The notes: generated by a model from the sequence alone, not told the origin. A DNA stretch of 17,053 bases from an uncultured Clostridia bacterium (GCA_934631025.1 CAKTXR010000057.1:1-17053), one strand, 5' to 3'. Shown: positions 7,682-14,848, counted from the first letter of the stretch. Made by a program: numbers and translations.

Positions 7682-9616
7682 TCAGAAAATATCGCTTTCC
7701 AGCGCGCTTCGGGCGGCGAGAATGTATTTGGCCGTATCGAGCGGATTGACGCCTGCGCGGGGGCAGACGTGCTCCTCGGCGCAGGGTTGATAGCGGTGAA
7801 CGCGCATCGTGAGCGAGCCGCGTCCGCCGGAGAGCGCGGCCAGACGGGTGGGGAAGTTCAGCACGGCGCGCAGCGGCGCTTCGGCGGTGAGGATCATCGC
7901 GCCGCGGCTGTCGTCCGATTCCGTGGCGGTGACCTCGCCGTGCATTGCGACGACCTCGCTCATGATTTTGCCGCCAAGATCGGCAGGCACGCGGATGTTC
8001 AGCTCGGCCACCGGTTCCAGAAGCACCGTACCGCCGCGCCTGAGACCATCCATGATGGCCATGGGCGTGGCGACAATGAAATCGAGCGGATGCGTGTGGA
8101 ATTGATGGTCGCTGCCGTCGATCAGCGTGACGTCCACGTCGTCGACCTGCCAGCCCATCATGCCCTGCCGGAGCGCAATTTGCAGCCCCTGCTCCACCTG
8201 ATGCTGATAGCGCTCCTTGATCTGACGCACGGGCACATCGCTGTGATAGGTCACGCCGCTGCCGCGCGGCGCGGGCCTGATGATGAACTTGAGCACCGCC
8301 CAGCACGGCTTGGGCATGGTGTAGGCGCAAAAGCCGACGGCTTCCTCGCGGATGGTTTCGCGATAGACCACCTGCGCTTCGGCGAAGGTCACGTTCAGGC
8401 CGAAGCGGCTCTTCAATTCCTCGGCGAGGATTTCGGCCTGAATCACGCCCATCATGCGGATGTGCAGATCGCCCATGAACGAGCGCACGTCCAGCAGCGG
8501 ATCCTCGGCGCTCAACAGCAGCAGCGCCTTGTGCAGCGCGGATCGCTTCTCCTCGCTTTCGGGCACGACGCGCGCCATGAGCAGCGGCTCCTTCAGCCGT
8601 CCCGCGTCCATATCGCGCGGAAGCAGCGCGGCGCTGCCGATCACATAGCCCACGCGCACGTCGCCCAGTCCGTAGACCACGCCGATTTCGCCGCTCTCCA
8701 GCAGACCCAGATCATGGCCGCGTCCCTCGGCGGCGATGTCGCGGATCTGCGTGATTTTGCGCTCCTCAACGCGCTCGCTCAGCCCGTACGCGCCCTCGCG
8801 GGTGACGGTGAACGCCACCGAATCGCGGTTCTTCAGTCTGCCGGAAAACAGGCGCACATACGCGCCGCGTCCCATGGCCGCGTCCTCGTCCAGCGCGAAC
8901 ACAACGCCGCACAGCGCGTCGGAAGCCGCCGCATTTTGGGGGGCAAGCGCCACGGCGGCGTTCAGCAGCGCTTCAACGCCCTGATTTTTCAGCGCAGAGC
9001 CAGAGAGCACGGGGATGAGCCGCCCCGCATGGAACAGCGCCGCGGCTGATTGAACCAGCCTTTGACGCGGATAGATCGTGCCCGAGAGGTAGTCGTCCAT
9101 AGCCGCTTCGTCCTCGTCGGCCAGCGCGGCCATGAGCGCTTCGTCGTCGGCCCATTCGGCGGCGTTCTTTGCGAGCAGCGCGCGCGTCTGCTTCAGCACG
9201 GCGGAAAAATCCGCGCCTTCGCGATCCATTTTGTTTACGAAAATCAGCGTCGGGATGCGCTGGCGGCGCAGGCTTTCAAACAGCAGCTCGGACTGCGGCT
9301 CCACGCCGTCCACGCCGCTCAGCACGAGCACGGCCATATCGAGCGCCCACATCGAGCGCTCCACCTCGGCGGCAAAATCGCCGTGGCCGGGAGTGTCGAT
9401 CAGATTGACGCGCGCGCCGTTCCATTCGAGCGGTACGCACACAGCGCGCACGGAAATGCCGCGGCGGCGCTCTATGTCCGTGCGGTCGGTGTGCGCCGTG
9501 CCGCGGTCGACCGAGCCGGGCGTGCGGATCGCGCCGGCGGCCAGCAGCAGCGCTTCGCTCAGCGTGGTCTTGCCCGCATCGACATGGGCGAATATGCCGA
9601 GGTTGACGGTTTTCAC
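7682..9616 (-). CDS. TetM/EF-G-like translational GTPase
   Basis: 644 aa, close to the 639 aa of TetM. It starts with GTG at 9616 after AAGGAGG and overlaps the trmO stop by 4 nt. GTPase motifs: G1 AHVDAGKT (10-17), switch I RGIS (52-55, Ser where Thr is usual), G3 DTPGH (74-78), G4 NKMD (128-131). Domains II-V follow in order. The C-terminus has the YQP...CPRAGVNPLDTAKY pattern, resembling the TetM ending. The domain IV tip loop (499-513, IDGSDHQFHTHPLDF) lacks the TetM tyrosine/SPVS loop used against tetracycline and resembles the EF-G DGSxH loop instead. It is therefore probably a housekeeping or accessory ribosome GTPase. Resistance function is doubtful. Confidence 0.85.
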   Translation of the reverse strand: MKTVNLGIFAHVDAGKTTLSEALLLAAGAIRTPGSVDRGTAHTDRTDIERRRGISVRAVCVPLEWNGARVNLIDTPGHGDFAAEVERSMWALDMAVLVLSGVDGVEPQSELLFESLRRQRIPTLIFVNKMDREGADFSAVLKQTRALLAKNAAEWADDEALMAALADEDEAAMDDYLSGTIYPRQRLVQSAAALFHAGRLIPVLSGSALKNQGVEALLNAAVALAPQNAAASDALCGVVFALDEDAAMGRGAYVRLFSGRLKNRDSVAFTVTREGAYGLSERVEERKITQIRDIAAEGRGHDLGLLESGEIGVVYGLGDVRVGYVIGSAALLPRDMDAGRLKEPLLMARVVPESEEKRSALHKALLLLSAEDPLLDVRSFMGDLHIRMMGVIQAEILAEELKSRFGLNVTFAEAQVVYRETIREEAVGFCAYTMPKPCWAVLKFIIRPAPRGSGVTYHSDVPVRQIKERYQHQVEQGLQIALRQGMMGWQVDDVDVTLIDGSDHQFHTHPLDFIVATPMAIMDGLRRGGTVLLEPVAELNIRVPADLGGKIMSEVVAMHGEVTATESDDSRGAMILTAEAPLRAVLNFPTRLAALSGGRGSLTMRVHRYQPCAEEHVCPRAGVNPLDTAKYILAARSALESDIF

Positions 9617-10302
9617 GGCCTGTCCTCCTTTGCAAGGCGCACCACGTCGTGGACGTGCAGTACGCCGCCGCGCACAGTGAAGCGAATGTCGTATCCGGCG
9701 AACTCTACGCCGAAGGGGCGCTCGTCCTGCCGCTTGTAGCCGGGGCGCGGATCCTGTGCGAGCATCAGCTGCGCGGCCTCGCGCTTGGCTTCGGGCAGGC
9801 GGCTCATCAGTTCGGGCGGGAAATCGACCTCGAGCGCATAGACGGCGGTTGCGTCGGCAAAGCCGCCCGTCGCGTCCGGATGGCAGTCGGCCTGCGGGAG
9901 ATAGGGCTTAATGTCGTAAATGGGCGTGCCGTCCATCAGATCCGCGCCGCGCACATACAGTACGGGGCCGTATTCGCCGTGCAGCTCGATGCGGGACAGG
10001 CGCACGCAGGACAGGCCGATCGGGTTGGGGCGGAAGGGCGAGCGCGTGGCGAACACGCCCATGCGCGTGTTGCCGCCCAGCCGCGGCGGCCGGACGGTGG
10101 GCGACCAGTCCTCGCGTACGGCCTGCGAAAACTGCCAGATCAGCCAGACGTGTGAAAAGTCCTCCAGCCCCCGCAGCGCGTCGGGATTTCTGTAGGCCGG
10201 CTCAAAGACGATCATGCCTTCCAGCGCGTCGATCAGCCCGCTCTGGCGCGGTATGCCGAATTTTGTCGGAAAGTCGGTGTGTATGCGCGCGATGATGTTC
10301 AT
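9613..10302 (-). CDS. trmO: TrmO, tRNA t6A37 N6-methyltransferase (TsaA/YaeB family)
   Basis: 229 aa, close to the E. coli protein. The family uses S-adenosylmethionine to methylate N6-threonylcarbamoyladenosine-37 in tRNAs reading ACN codons. Visible family motifs are GLEDFSHVWLIW (45-56), RMGVFATRSPFRPNPIGL (80-97) and DLMDGTPIYDIKPYLPQAD (121-139). The start at 10302 has GAAAGGG about 7 nt upstream. The gene is first in a minus-strand unit and its stop overlaps the GTG of the translational GTPase, so the two are coupled. Both act on decoding or translation. The last 60 residues, including RPGYKRQDERPFGVEFAGYDI, match the usual C-terminal domain. Confidence 0.93.
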   Translation of the reverse strand: MNIIARIHTDFPTKFGIPRQSGLIDALEGMIVFEPAYRNPDALRGLEDFSHVWLIWQFSQAVREDWSPTVRPPRLGGNTRMGVFATRSPFRPNPIGLSCVRLSRIELHGEYGPVLYVRGADLMDGTPIYDIKPYLPQADCHPDATGGFADATAVYALEVDFPPELMSRLPEAKREAAQLMLAQDPRPGYKRQDERPFGVEFAGYDIRFTVRGGVLHVHDVVRLAKEDRP

Positions 10303-10341
10303 AGCATAGCCCTTTCAAAGCAGGAATTGTCGTTTGAGTTC

Positions 10342-10371
10342 ATTATACAACGGCGCGGCGTTCGTTGTAAA
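10342..10371 (-). promoter_or_regulatory. Promoter of the trmO-GTPase unit
   Basis: On the minus strand, TTTACA (10366-10371), an 18-nt spacer and a perfect TATAAT (10342-10347). Transcription would start near 10335, about 33 nt before the trmO start. The -35 abuts the T-tract of the yfcE terminator. Confidence 0.75.
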
Positions 10372-10402
10372 GAAAAAAGCGCCGCTCACTGCGAGACGGC
10401 GC
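10371..10402 (-). terminator. Rho-independent terminator of yfcE
   Basis: On the minus strand, GCGCCG (10397-10402) pairs with CGGCGC (10379-10384). A nested CTC/GAG pairing extends the stem, and TTTTTT follows (10373-10378). It lies 16 nt past the yfcE stop. Confidence 0.85.
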
Positions 10403-10417
10403 GTTGAAGTCGGTCGA

Positions 10418-10960
10418 TCAGAACTGATACGTCCTGTAAACCTCGCCCTCGAGCGTTTTCCAGACGAAGCCCTCGTCGGTGAGCAGCATATAGCCGCGCG
10501 GCGTGTTCTCCTTGGGCAGCGACACGGAGCCGGGATTGACGTAGGTGTAGTGTTCATGCTCGCGGCAGACGGAGACGTGCGTGTGGCCGTGCAGCAGGAT
10601 ATCGCCCTCCTTGAGCATGGGCAGATTGTCCTCGTTGAAGAGGTGGCCGTGCGTGGCGAAGATCATGCGGCCGCCCGCGTAGAGGAGCGCATAGTCGGCC
10701 AGCATGGGGAATTCGAGCACCATCTGATCCACGTCGCAGTCGCAGTTGCCGCGCACGCACATCAGCTCGTCTCGGACGGCGTTGAGCATTTTCGCAACCG
10801 CCTTGGTGTCGTATTCCTCGGGCAGATTGTTGCGCGGGCCGTGATAGAGTAGATCGCCCAGCAACAGCAGCTTGTCGGGCTGTTCGTAGGCGCGTGCGTC
10901 CAGCAGCGCGCGGCAGTATTTCGCCGAGCCGTGCAGATCGGAAGCAATCATGATTTTCAT
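10418..10960 (-). CDS. yfcE: YfcE-family metallophosphoesterase
   Basis: 180 aa, the usual length. All metallophosphatase motifs are present: DLHG (8-11), GDLLYHGP (35-42), GNCD (71-74), THGH (103-106) and GHTH (125-128). These bind two divalent metals, typically Mn2+. YfcE proteins hydrolyse phosphodiesters in vitro; the physiological substrate is not settled. The NPGSVSLPK motif after GHTH is diagnostic of this branch. The start at 10960 has AAAGGA about 11 nt upstream. The gene is monocistronic, with its own terminator just downstream. I did not find a convincing promoter in the 126 nt upstream. Confidence 0.92.
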   Translation of the reverse strand: MKIMIASDLHGSAKYCRALLDARAYEQPDKLLLLGDLLYHGPRNNLPEEYDTKAVAKMLNAVRDELMCVRGNCDCDVDQMVLEFPMLADYALLYAGGRMIFATHGHLFNEDNLPMLKEGDILLHGHTHVSVCREHEHYTYVNPGSVSLPKENTPRGYMLLTDEGFVWKTLEGEVYRTYQF

Positions 10961-11028
10961 GGGCGTGTTGTCCTTTCGTTTTGCAGATTACTGTTCTATT
11001 TCAACGCTTCACGGGTCGTTTCCTGCCG

Positions 11029-11054
11029 AAAAGGCGCGAAAATCGAAGCGCGCC
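11029..11054 (-). terminator. Weak terminator-like hairpin
   Basis: On the minus strand, GGCGCG (11049-11054) and CGCGCC (11033-11038) form a 6-bp stem around a 10-nt loop, followed by only TTTT (11029-11032). It lies 33 nt after the stop of the M23-like gene and could end that unit. The rest of the gap 10961-11087 shows nothing else. Confidence 0.4.
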
Positions 11055-11087
11055 GCAAAAATTCACGCGGATTTACATCGGCGCGCG

Positions 11088-11567
11088 TCAGGGGAGCAGC
11101 GACAGCGCGTCGAAGGCGACGCCCTCCTTCTCAGCGCGCAGCGTGAGTATATCGCCGGATAGAAAGCCGATCACGTCGCCCATTTCGCAGCGCGCGTTCG
11201 TCCACAGCGATGGAGACACGCCTTCATACACGAGCCGCGTTCCGTCTGCCGCTTCGAGCGTCAGCGTATGCGCTTCATAGGCAATCGCCTCGACCGTTGC
11301 GTCCATAAATGCGTAAACCGGCGCGCCCGACTGGCCCAGAAGCGTCATTTTCTCACAGAACGACCACTGATTGAGATCGCCGTCATAGACAGCGCCCGCC
11401 GTTTCGAGCAGCTGATAGCCATTAAGCGGCGAGGGCGCGTCCTCCTGCATGGCCGCGTCGGAAGGAACGGCGGCGGGGGCGCTCCAGTGATTCCTGAGCA
11501 GAAAGGCCGCGCCGCCCAGCGCCAGTGCGCCCAGCAGGGTCAAAAGCGCGAATGTGGGATTTTTCAT
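11088..11567 (-). CDS. Membrane-anchored degenerate M23 (LytM/SpoIIQ-type) protein
   Basis: 159 aa from the ATG at 11567, which follows AAGGAAG; the frame runs further upstream but has no start with a ribosome binding site. One N-terminal membrane helix lies at residues 5-24, with the rest presumably extracytoplasmic. Residues 61-157 follow the clostridial SpoIIQ/M23 layout: DLNQW, then SGAPVYAFMDATV, ADGTRLVYEG and CEMGDVIGFLSG. Every metal ligand is replaced. The His and Asp of the usual WRTHxGxD block read C71 and T75, and the final HxH reads L141-x-L143. It is therefore probably a non-enzymatic scaffold, as SpoIIQ-like proteins can be. A sporulation or envelope role is inference. It is divergent from the gene at 11687. 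Confidence 0.72.
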   Translation of the reverse strand: MKNPTFALLTLLGALALGGAAFLLRNHWSAPAAVPSDAAMQEDAPSPLNGYQLLETAGAVYDGDLNQWSFCEKMTLLGQSGAPVYAFMDATVEAIAYEAHTLTLEAADGTRLVYEGVSPSLWTNARCEMGDVIGFLSGDILTLRAEKEGVAFDALSLLP

Positions 11568-11690
11568 CGGATTCACTTCCTTTATATAAGCCGAGTATAA
11601 CCGGCAGGCGGCGCGTCTATGCGCTTGTGGAATGCGAAAAAACATGCTATAATGCGCTTATCGAGGTGAGAGGCGGCGTGAATCCGATGA
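11564..11690. repeat. Perfect 13-bp inverted repeat spanning both divergent start codons
   Basis: TCATCGGATTCAC (11564-11576) is the exact reverse complement of GTGAATCCGATGA (11678-11690). Each copy contains the start codon of one divergent gene. The 101 bp between hold both ribosome binding sites and the promoter at 11645-11653. It could be a pair of operator sites or the ends of an invertible segment; no recombinase gene is in the window. Confidence 0.6.
11625..11653 (+). promoter_or_regulatory. Extended -10 promoter
   Basis: TGcTATAAT (11645-11653) has a perfect -10 and the extended TG. A weak -35, TTGTGG, lies 17 nt upstream (11625-11630). Start is predicted near 11660, just before the ribosome binding site GAGGTGAG. 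In the opposite direction TATACT (11594-11599) could serve the M23-like gene, but no -35 accompanies it. Confidence 0.65.
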
Positions 11691-12151
11691 GAGAGCGTCT
11701 TGAGGGCCTGCTGAACGGCACGGGCGCGTTTTTGCGCTGCGATCGGGGCGGCGCGCTGTATGTAACCAATCTGCCGGCGCGCTGCGATCGTTGGCGCGAG
11801 ATTGCGCAGGCGATGCGCGCGGCAGGTTTTCTGATTGAAGAACGCGGCGCGCTGCTGGCCGTCGCGCCGGACGGGGCGTGGCGCACGCGATTTGAGCAGT
11901 GGGCGGCAGAGCAGAGCTGCGAGAGCGAACTGACGCGGCTCTTTCGGCAAAGCGCTGCGCGGAGCGTCTGCGACGAGGAAACGCGCGCCTGGCTCGATGG
12001 CGTCAAGCGGCTCGAGCTGCATCAGGGCTTGGGAGATTATGAAAAGACGGTGCGTCAGGCGGCGGCTGTCGCGCTGAGGAAGCGGTGCGGCGGGGCGCTG
12101 TACGCCTGCGGGCTGTGTCTGGATATGCTGAAGGAGGGGATTGTATGCTGA
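11687..12151 (+). CDS. Hypothetical protein, 154 aa
   Basis: I do not recognise this family. The start is either the ATG at 11687 or the in-frame GTG at 11678, which is better spaced from GAGGTGAG (11663-11670). The protein is soluble, helical and rich in Arg, Ala, Glu and Leu, with no membrane segment. Cysteines occur in CDRGG, CDRW, SCES, VCDEE and near the C-terminus (RCGGALYACGLCLDML). It overlaps the MBL-fold gene by 7 nt, and the AAGGAGGGG of that gene lies inside this coding region, so the two are cotranscribed and probably coupled. Codon use resembles the neighbours. Coding status is well supported by promoter, ribosome binding site and coupling; function is unknown. Confidence 0.75.
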   Translation: MRERLEGLLNGTGAFLRCDRGGALYVTNLPARCDRWREIAQAMRAAGFLIEERGALLAVAPDGAWRTRFEQWAAEQSCESELTRLFRQSAARSVCDEETRAWLDGVKRLELHQGLGDYEKTVRQAAAVALRKRCGGALYACGLCLDMLKEGIVC

Positions 12152-12774
12152 TTCGCTGGATAGGGCATTCGTGTTTCCGGCTGACCATGAACGACGGCAC
12201 GACTATTGTGACTGATCCGTTCGACGGGAGCGTCGGCTATGAGCTGCCGCGCGGCAAGGTTGATTTCCTGACGATCAGCCACGAACATTTCGACCACAAC
12301 CACATTGGCGCGCTGGAGCCGGAAATGGTGATCAAAACGGCCGGTCATTTCCCGGGAAAAGTCGATGTGATGGGCTTTGCGTCCTTCCACGACGACGTGC
12401 ATGGCGCAAAGCGCGGCTCGAACGTCATGTTCCTCATCGAGGGCGACGGCGCGCGCGTGCTGCATCTGGGCGATCTCGGTCATGATCTGAGCGACGCGCA
12501 GATCGCCGCGTTCGACCGCGTGGACGCGCTGCTCATTCCGGTGGGCGGCGTGTATACGATCGACGCGCGTCAGGCCGCAGCGCTGGCCAGGCGCATCGGT
12601 GCGCGCGTGACCGTGCCCATGCACTACAAAACGCCGCCGCTCACATTCGAGCTGGGCGGCGTGGAGCCGTTCATCAAAGCGATGGGCGGGAAGGCCGCCG
12701 CCTGCGAAGCGCTCGATCCGCTGAACCCGCCTGCGGAGATTGCGCTCATGGCATACGGACAGGGAATCGAATAA
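12145..12774 (+). CDS. MBL-fold metal-dependent hydrolase (UlaG/UPF0173-like)
   Basis: 209 aa. The start at 12145 follows a perfect AAGGAGG; the frame could open earlier at 12085, but that would overlap the upstream gene heavily. WIGHSCFRL (5-13) and SHEHFDH (H46, H48, D50, H51) give the beta-lactamase-fold metal site. LHLGDLGHD supplies the bridging Asp/His and PMHYKTPP the final His. This compact arrangement matches the UlaG-like/YtkL group of metal-dependent hydrolases, whose physiological substrates are mostly unknown. It is second in a two-gene unit with the 154-aa hypothetical protein. Confidence 0.88.
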   Translation: MLIRWIGHSCFRLTMNDGTTIVTDPFDGSVGYELPRGKVDFLTISHEHFDHNHIGALEPEMVIKTAGHFPGKVDVMGFASFHDDVHGAKRGSNVMFLIEGDGARVLHLGDLGHDLSDAQIAAFDRVDALLIPVGGVYTIDARQAAALARRIGARVTVPMHYKTPPLTFELGGVEPFIKAMGGKAAACEALDPLNPPAEIALMAYGQGIE

Positions 12775-12843
12775 GCACATAATAGCCGCGTTCATCAGGA
12801 GAAGCGCTCGATGGGTGCGGCAGCTTTCGTATGGAAGCCTGAA

Positions 12844-13050
12844 GGATGCGACGGTAAGAGCCTGAATTTTCCCCACAAGTCGGGGATATGGCGAGGACAG
12901 ACGCGGCTGTCGATTCATTGTACGCAAAGACGGTATATGACGTGTCGGTTTATTGGATGCGTCAGAGGACGCGGCAGGAAGAGCCTGCGCTTCGGAAAAG
13001 CGAATCGTGCCATTTGCAAACGCGGCTGGCGGTTCAGTGTACACAAAAAA
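12844..13050. repeat. Tandem imperfect structured repeat, candidate RNA
   Basis: Two units start at 12844 and 12967, 123 nt apart. The 5' blocks agree at 17 of 21 positions and end in AAGAGCCTG (12856-12864 and 12979-12987). The 3' blocks begin ACGCGGCTG (12901 and 13020) and agree at 25 of 30. AGCC can pair with GGCT in each unit. The middles differ in sequence, yet each forms a hairpin: TCCCC/GGGGA (12870-12886) and CGCTT/AAGCG (12988-13002). A shared frame with changed but still paired bases suggests a structured RNA, either the 3' UTR of the MBL gene or an independent transcript. No known RNA class was recognised. This occupies the gene-free stretch 12775-13098 with the terminator that follows. 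Confidence 0.55.
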
Positions 13051-13084
13051 AGAGCCGACGCGTATGATGCGTCGGCTCTTTGAT
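13044..13084. terminator. Strong terminator of argS, bidirectional
   Basis: AGAGCCGACGC (13051-13061) pairs with GCGTCGGCTCT (13069-13079) around a 7-nt loop. On the minus strand it is followed by a run of Ts (complement of the A-run 13045-13051). On the plus strand TTT follows. It terminates argS and probably also the repeat region transcribed rightward. Confidence 0.88.
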
Positions 13085-13098
13085 ATGTCGGGAAACGA

Positions 13099-13263
13099 TT
13101 ACATCCGCTCGGGCGCGGCCACGCCGATCAGATTCAGCGCGGTGGCGATGACCTGGCGGGTGGCGCGGGTCAGCTCGAGACGCGCGGCGCGAACGCCCAT
13201 GTCGTCGTCGAGTATGCGGTTCTCATAGTAGATCTTGTTGAACGCCTGCGCCCGAGAGATGGA
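13099..13263 (-). pseudogene. argS: Detached C-terminal tail of ArgS
   Basis: Continuing in frame past the TAG gives SISRAQAFNKIYYENRIL, then DDDMGVRAARLELTRATRQV and IATALNLIGVAAPERM, then TAA at 13099-13101. This is the conserved end of ArgRS. With it the protein would be about 569 residues, the normal length. The four residues after TAG (SISR) do not fit the family helix (RYLxDLAQAF-type), whereas the +1 frame reads LVHLS there. That suggests two compensating frame changes at about 13245-13267. The strong terminator follows, so the tail is still cotranscribed. Confidence 0.8.
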
Positions 13264-14808
13264 CTAGCGCGTGATCATGGACGGCTCGTTGCGGTCGGTC
13301 GCCTCGGCCACGAGCGCGGGGAACTGCTCGAGCAGGCGGATCACGTCCTGCGCTTCGGGGGTGGCCAGGCCGCTGTAGTCGCATTCAGCGTCGCATTCGC
13401 CGGCCTTGCGCAGCACGGAGCAGCTGCGGGCATGGGTGTACTGGACATAGGGGCCGGTCTCGCCGTCAAAGTTGAGCGCGCGATCCCACCAGAAGTCGAT
13501 GTCCTTGATGCGGCTGTTGTACAGATCGAAGAACACGACCGCGCCGATGCCGACCTGCCGCGCCACTTCGTCCTTGTTTTCGAGGTTCGGGCTCTTCTCG
13601 TCGATGATGGCGCGCGCCTTCTCGACGGCCTTATTGAGCACGTCGTCCAGATAGACCACATGGCCCTTGCGTGTGGAGAGCGACTGTCCCTCGAACGACA
13701 CCATGCCGAAGGCGACGTGAACGCAGTTCTTCGCCCAGTCGTAGCCCATCAGCTCGAGCACCTTGAACAGCTGCTTGAAGTGCAGATCCTGCTGATAGGC
13801 GACGACGTACAGGCACTTTTCGAAATCATAGGTGTCCTTGCGATAGAGTACGGCGGCCAGATCGCGCGTGGCGTAGAGCGACGCGCCGTCCGAGCGCAGT
13901 ATGATGAAGGGCGGCATATCGTAGGCCGACAGATCGACCACCTGCGCGCCGTCGGATTCGACCAGCAGGTTCTTTTCCTTCAGCTCGTTGATCACGCGGT
14001 CCATCTTGTCGACATAGAAGCTCTCGCCCGCGTAGGAATCGAATTTTACGCCCAGCATATCGTAGACGCGCTCCGCGTCCTTGAGCGTGACCGACTTGAA
14101 CCAGTTGAAGATCGACAGCGCTTCCTCGTCGCCGTCCTCGATCTTCTTGAACCACGCGCGGCCGACGTCGTTGAGCGATTCGTCCTTCTCGGCCTCGGCG
14201 TTGAAGCGGACGTACAGCTTGACCATCGCGTCCACGCCGCCGGCCTCGACCTCTTCCTTGTTGCCCCACATCTTGTAGGCGGCGATCATCTTGCCGAACT
14301 GCGTGCCCCAGTCGCCCAGATGGTTGATGCCCACGCACTTGTAGCCCATGAACTTATACATATGCTTGAGGGCGTTGCCGATCATCGTGGTGGACAGGTG
14401 GCCGATGTGGAAGCGCTTGGCGATGTTGATGGAGGAGTAGTCCAGGCAGACGGTCTTGCCCGCGCCGACGTCGCTGCCGCCGTATTTAAGCCCCTGGCGC
14501 TCGACGCTGTGCAGCACCTCCGCGGCATAGGTGGCGCGGTCGATGTAGAAGTTCAGATAGCCCTTGACCGACTGCACTTCCTTCAGGAACGGCGCGTCTA
14601 TGACGGCCTTGAGCGCGTCGGAAATCATCGGCGGAGCCTTGCGCAGCGTCTTGGCCAGCCGGAAGCACGGGAAGGCATAATCGCCCATGGCGGTGTCTGG
14701 CGGAATCTCGATGACCTGCGCGATGGCGTCCGCCGTCAGGCTGGTTTCGCCGAACGCGATTTCCAGCGCCTTGACGATCTCATTGGCGATGCTCTGTTTG
14801 AAATCCAT
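13264..14808 (-). CDS. argS: Arginyl-tRNA synthetase, truncated by an in-frame TAG
   Basis: 514 aa from the ATG at 14808, which follows AGAGGGG; the frame extends upstream to 14904 without a ribosome binding site there. It charges tRNA-Arg with arginine. Visible are the N-terminal add-1 domain (with GDYAFPCF), SSINIAKRFHIGH with the HIGH signature at 134-137, HLGDWGTQFG, the STRKGHVVYLDD region replacing KMSKS, and NFDGETGPYVQYTHARS. The anticodon-binding DALR domain begins normally (DRNEPSMITR) and then meets TAG (13264-13266). The missing 54 residues, which carry conserved tRNA-binding sequence, are encoded in frame just downstream. A real loss would be damaging for an essential gene, so a sequence error or recent lesion is suspected. 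Confidence 0.88.
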   Translation of the reverse strand: MDFKQSIANEIVKALEIAFGETSLTADAIAQVIEIPPDTAMGDYAFPCFRLAKTLRKAPPMISDALKAVIDAPFLKEVQSVKGYLNFYIDRATYAAEVLHSVERQGLKYGGSDVGAGKTVCLDYSSINIAKRFHIGHLSTTMIGNALKHMYKFMGYKCVGINHLGDWGTQFGKMIAAYKMWGNKEEVEAGGVDAMVKLYVRFNAEAEKDESLNDVGRAWFKKIEDGDEEALSIFNWFKSVTLKDAERVYDMLGVKFDSYAGESFYVDKMDRVINELKEKNLLVESDGAQVVDLSAYDMPPFIILRSDGASLYATRDLAAVLYRKDTYDFEKCLYVVAYQQDLHFKQLFKVLELMGYDWAKNCVHVAFGMVSFEGQSLSTRKGHVVYLDDVLNKAVEKARAIIDEKSPNLENKDEVARQVGIGAVVFFDLYNSRIKDIDFWWDRALNFDGETGPYVQYTHARSCSVLRKAGECDAECDYSGLATPEAQDVIRLLEQFPALVAEATDRNEPSMITR

Positions 14809-14848
14809 TTTAACCCCTCTATTCTCTTGGTATAATGCCATTATCTCC

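Noticed and set aside
7769..9049. 426-codon plus-strand open frame
   Set aside because: Antisense to the TetM-like GTPase, which has all G motifs.
7682..9616. Tetracycline resistance gene
   Set aside because: TetM-like in layout only; the tip loop needed for drug displacement is not conserved.
12811..13083. 90-codon basic ORF with an AGGAG upstream
   Set aside because: It covers the tandem repeat, but the 3' blocks of the two units fall in different frames and the stop lies in the terminator hairpin, so an RNA or repeat is a better explanation than a protein.
13432..14835. 467-codon plus-strand open frame
   Set aside because: Antisense to argS, whose HIGH signature and full domain set are unmistakable.
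14831..14836. Plus-strand TATAAT with upstream TGg
   Set aside because: It would transcribe antisense to the GLUG-type gene, has no clear -35 and lies next to the minus-strand argS signals; probably coincidental.
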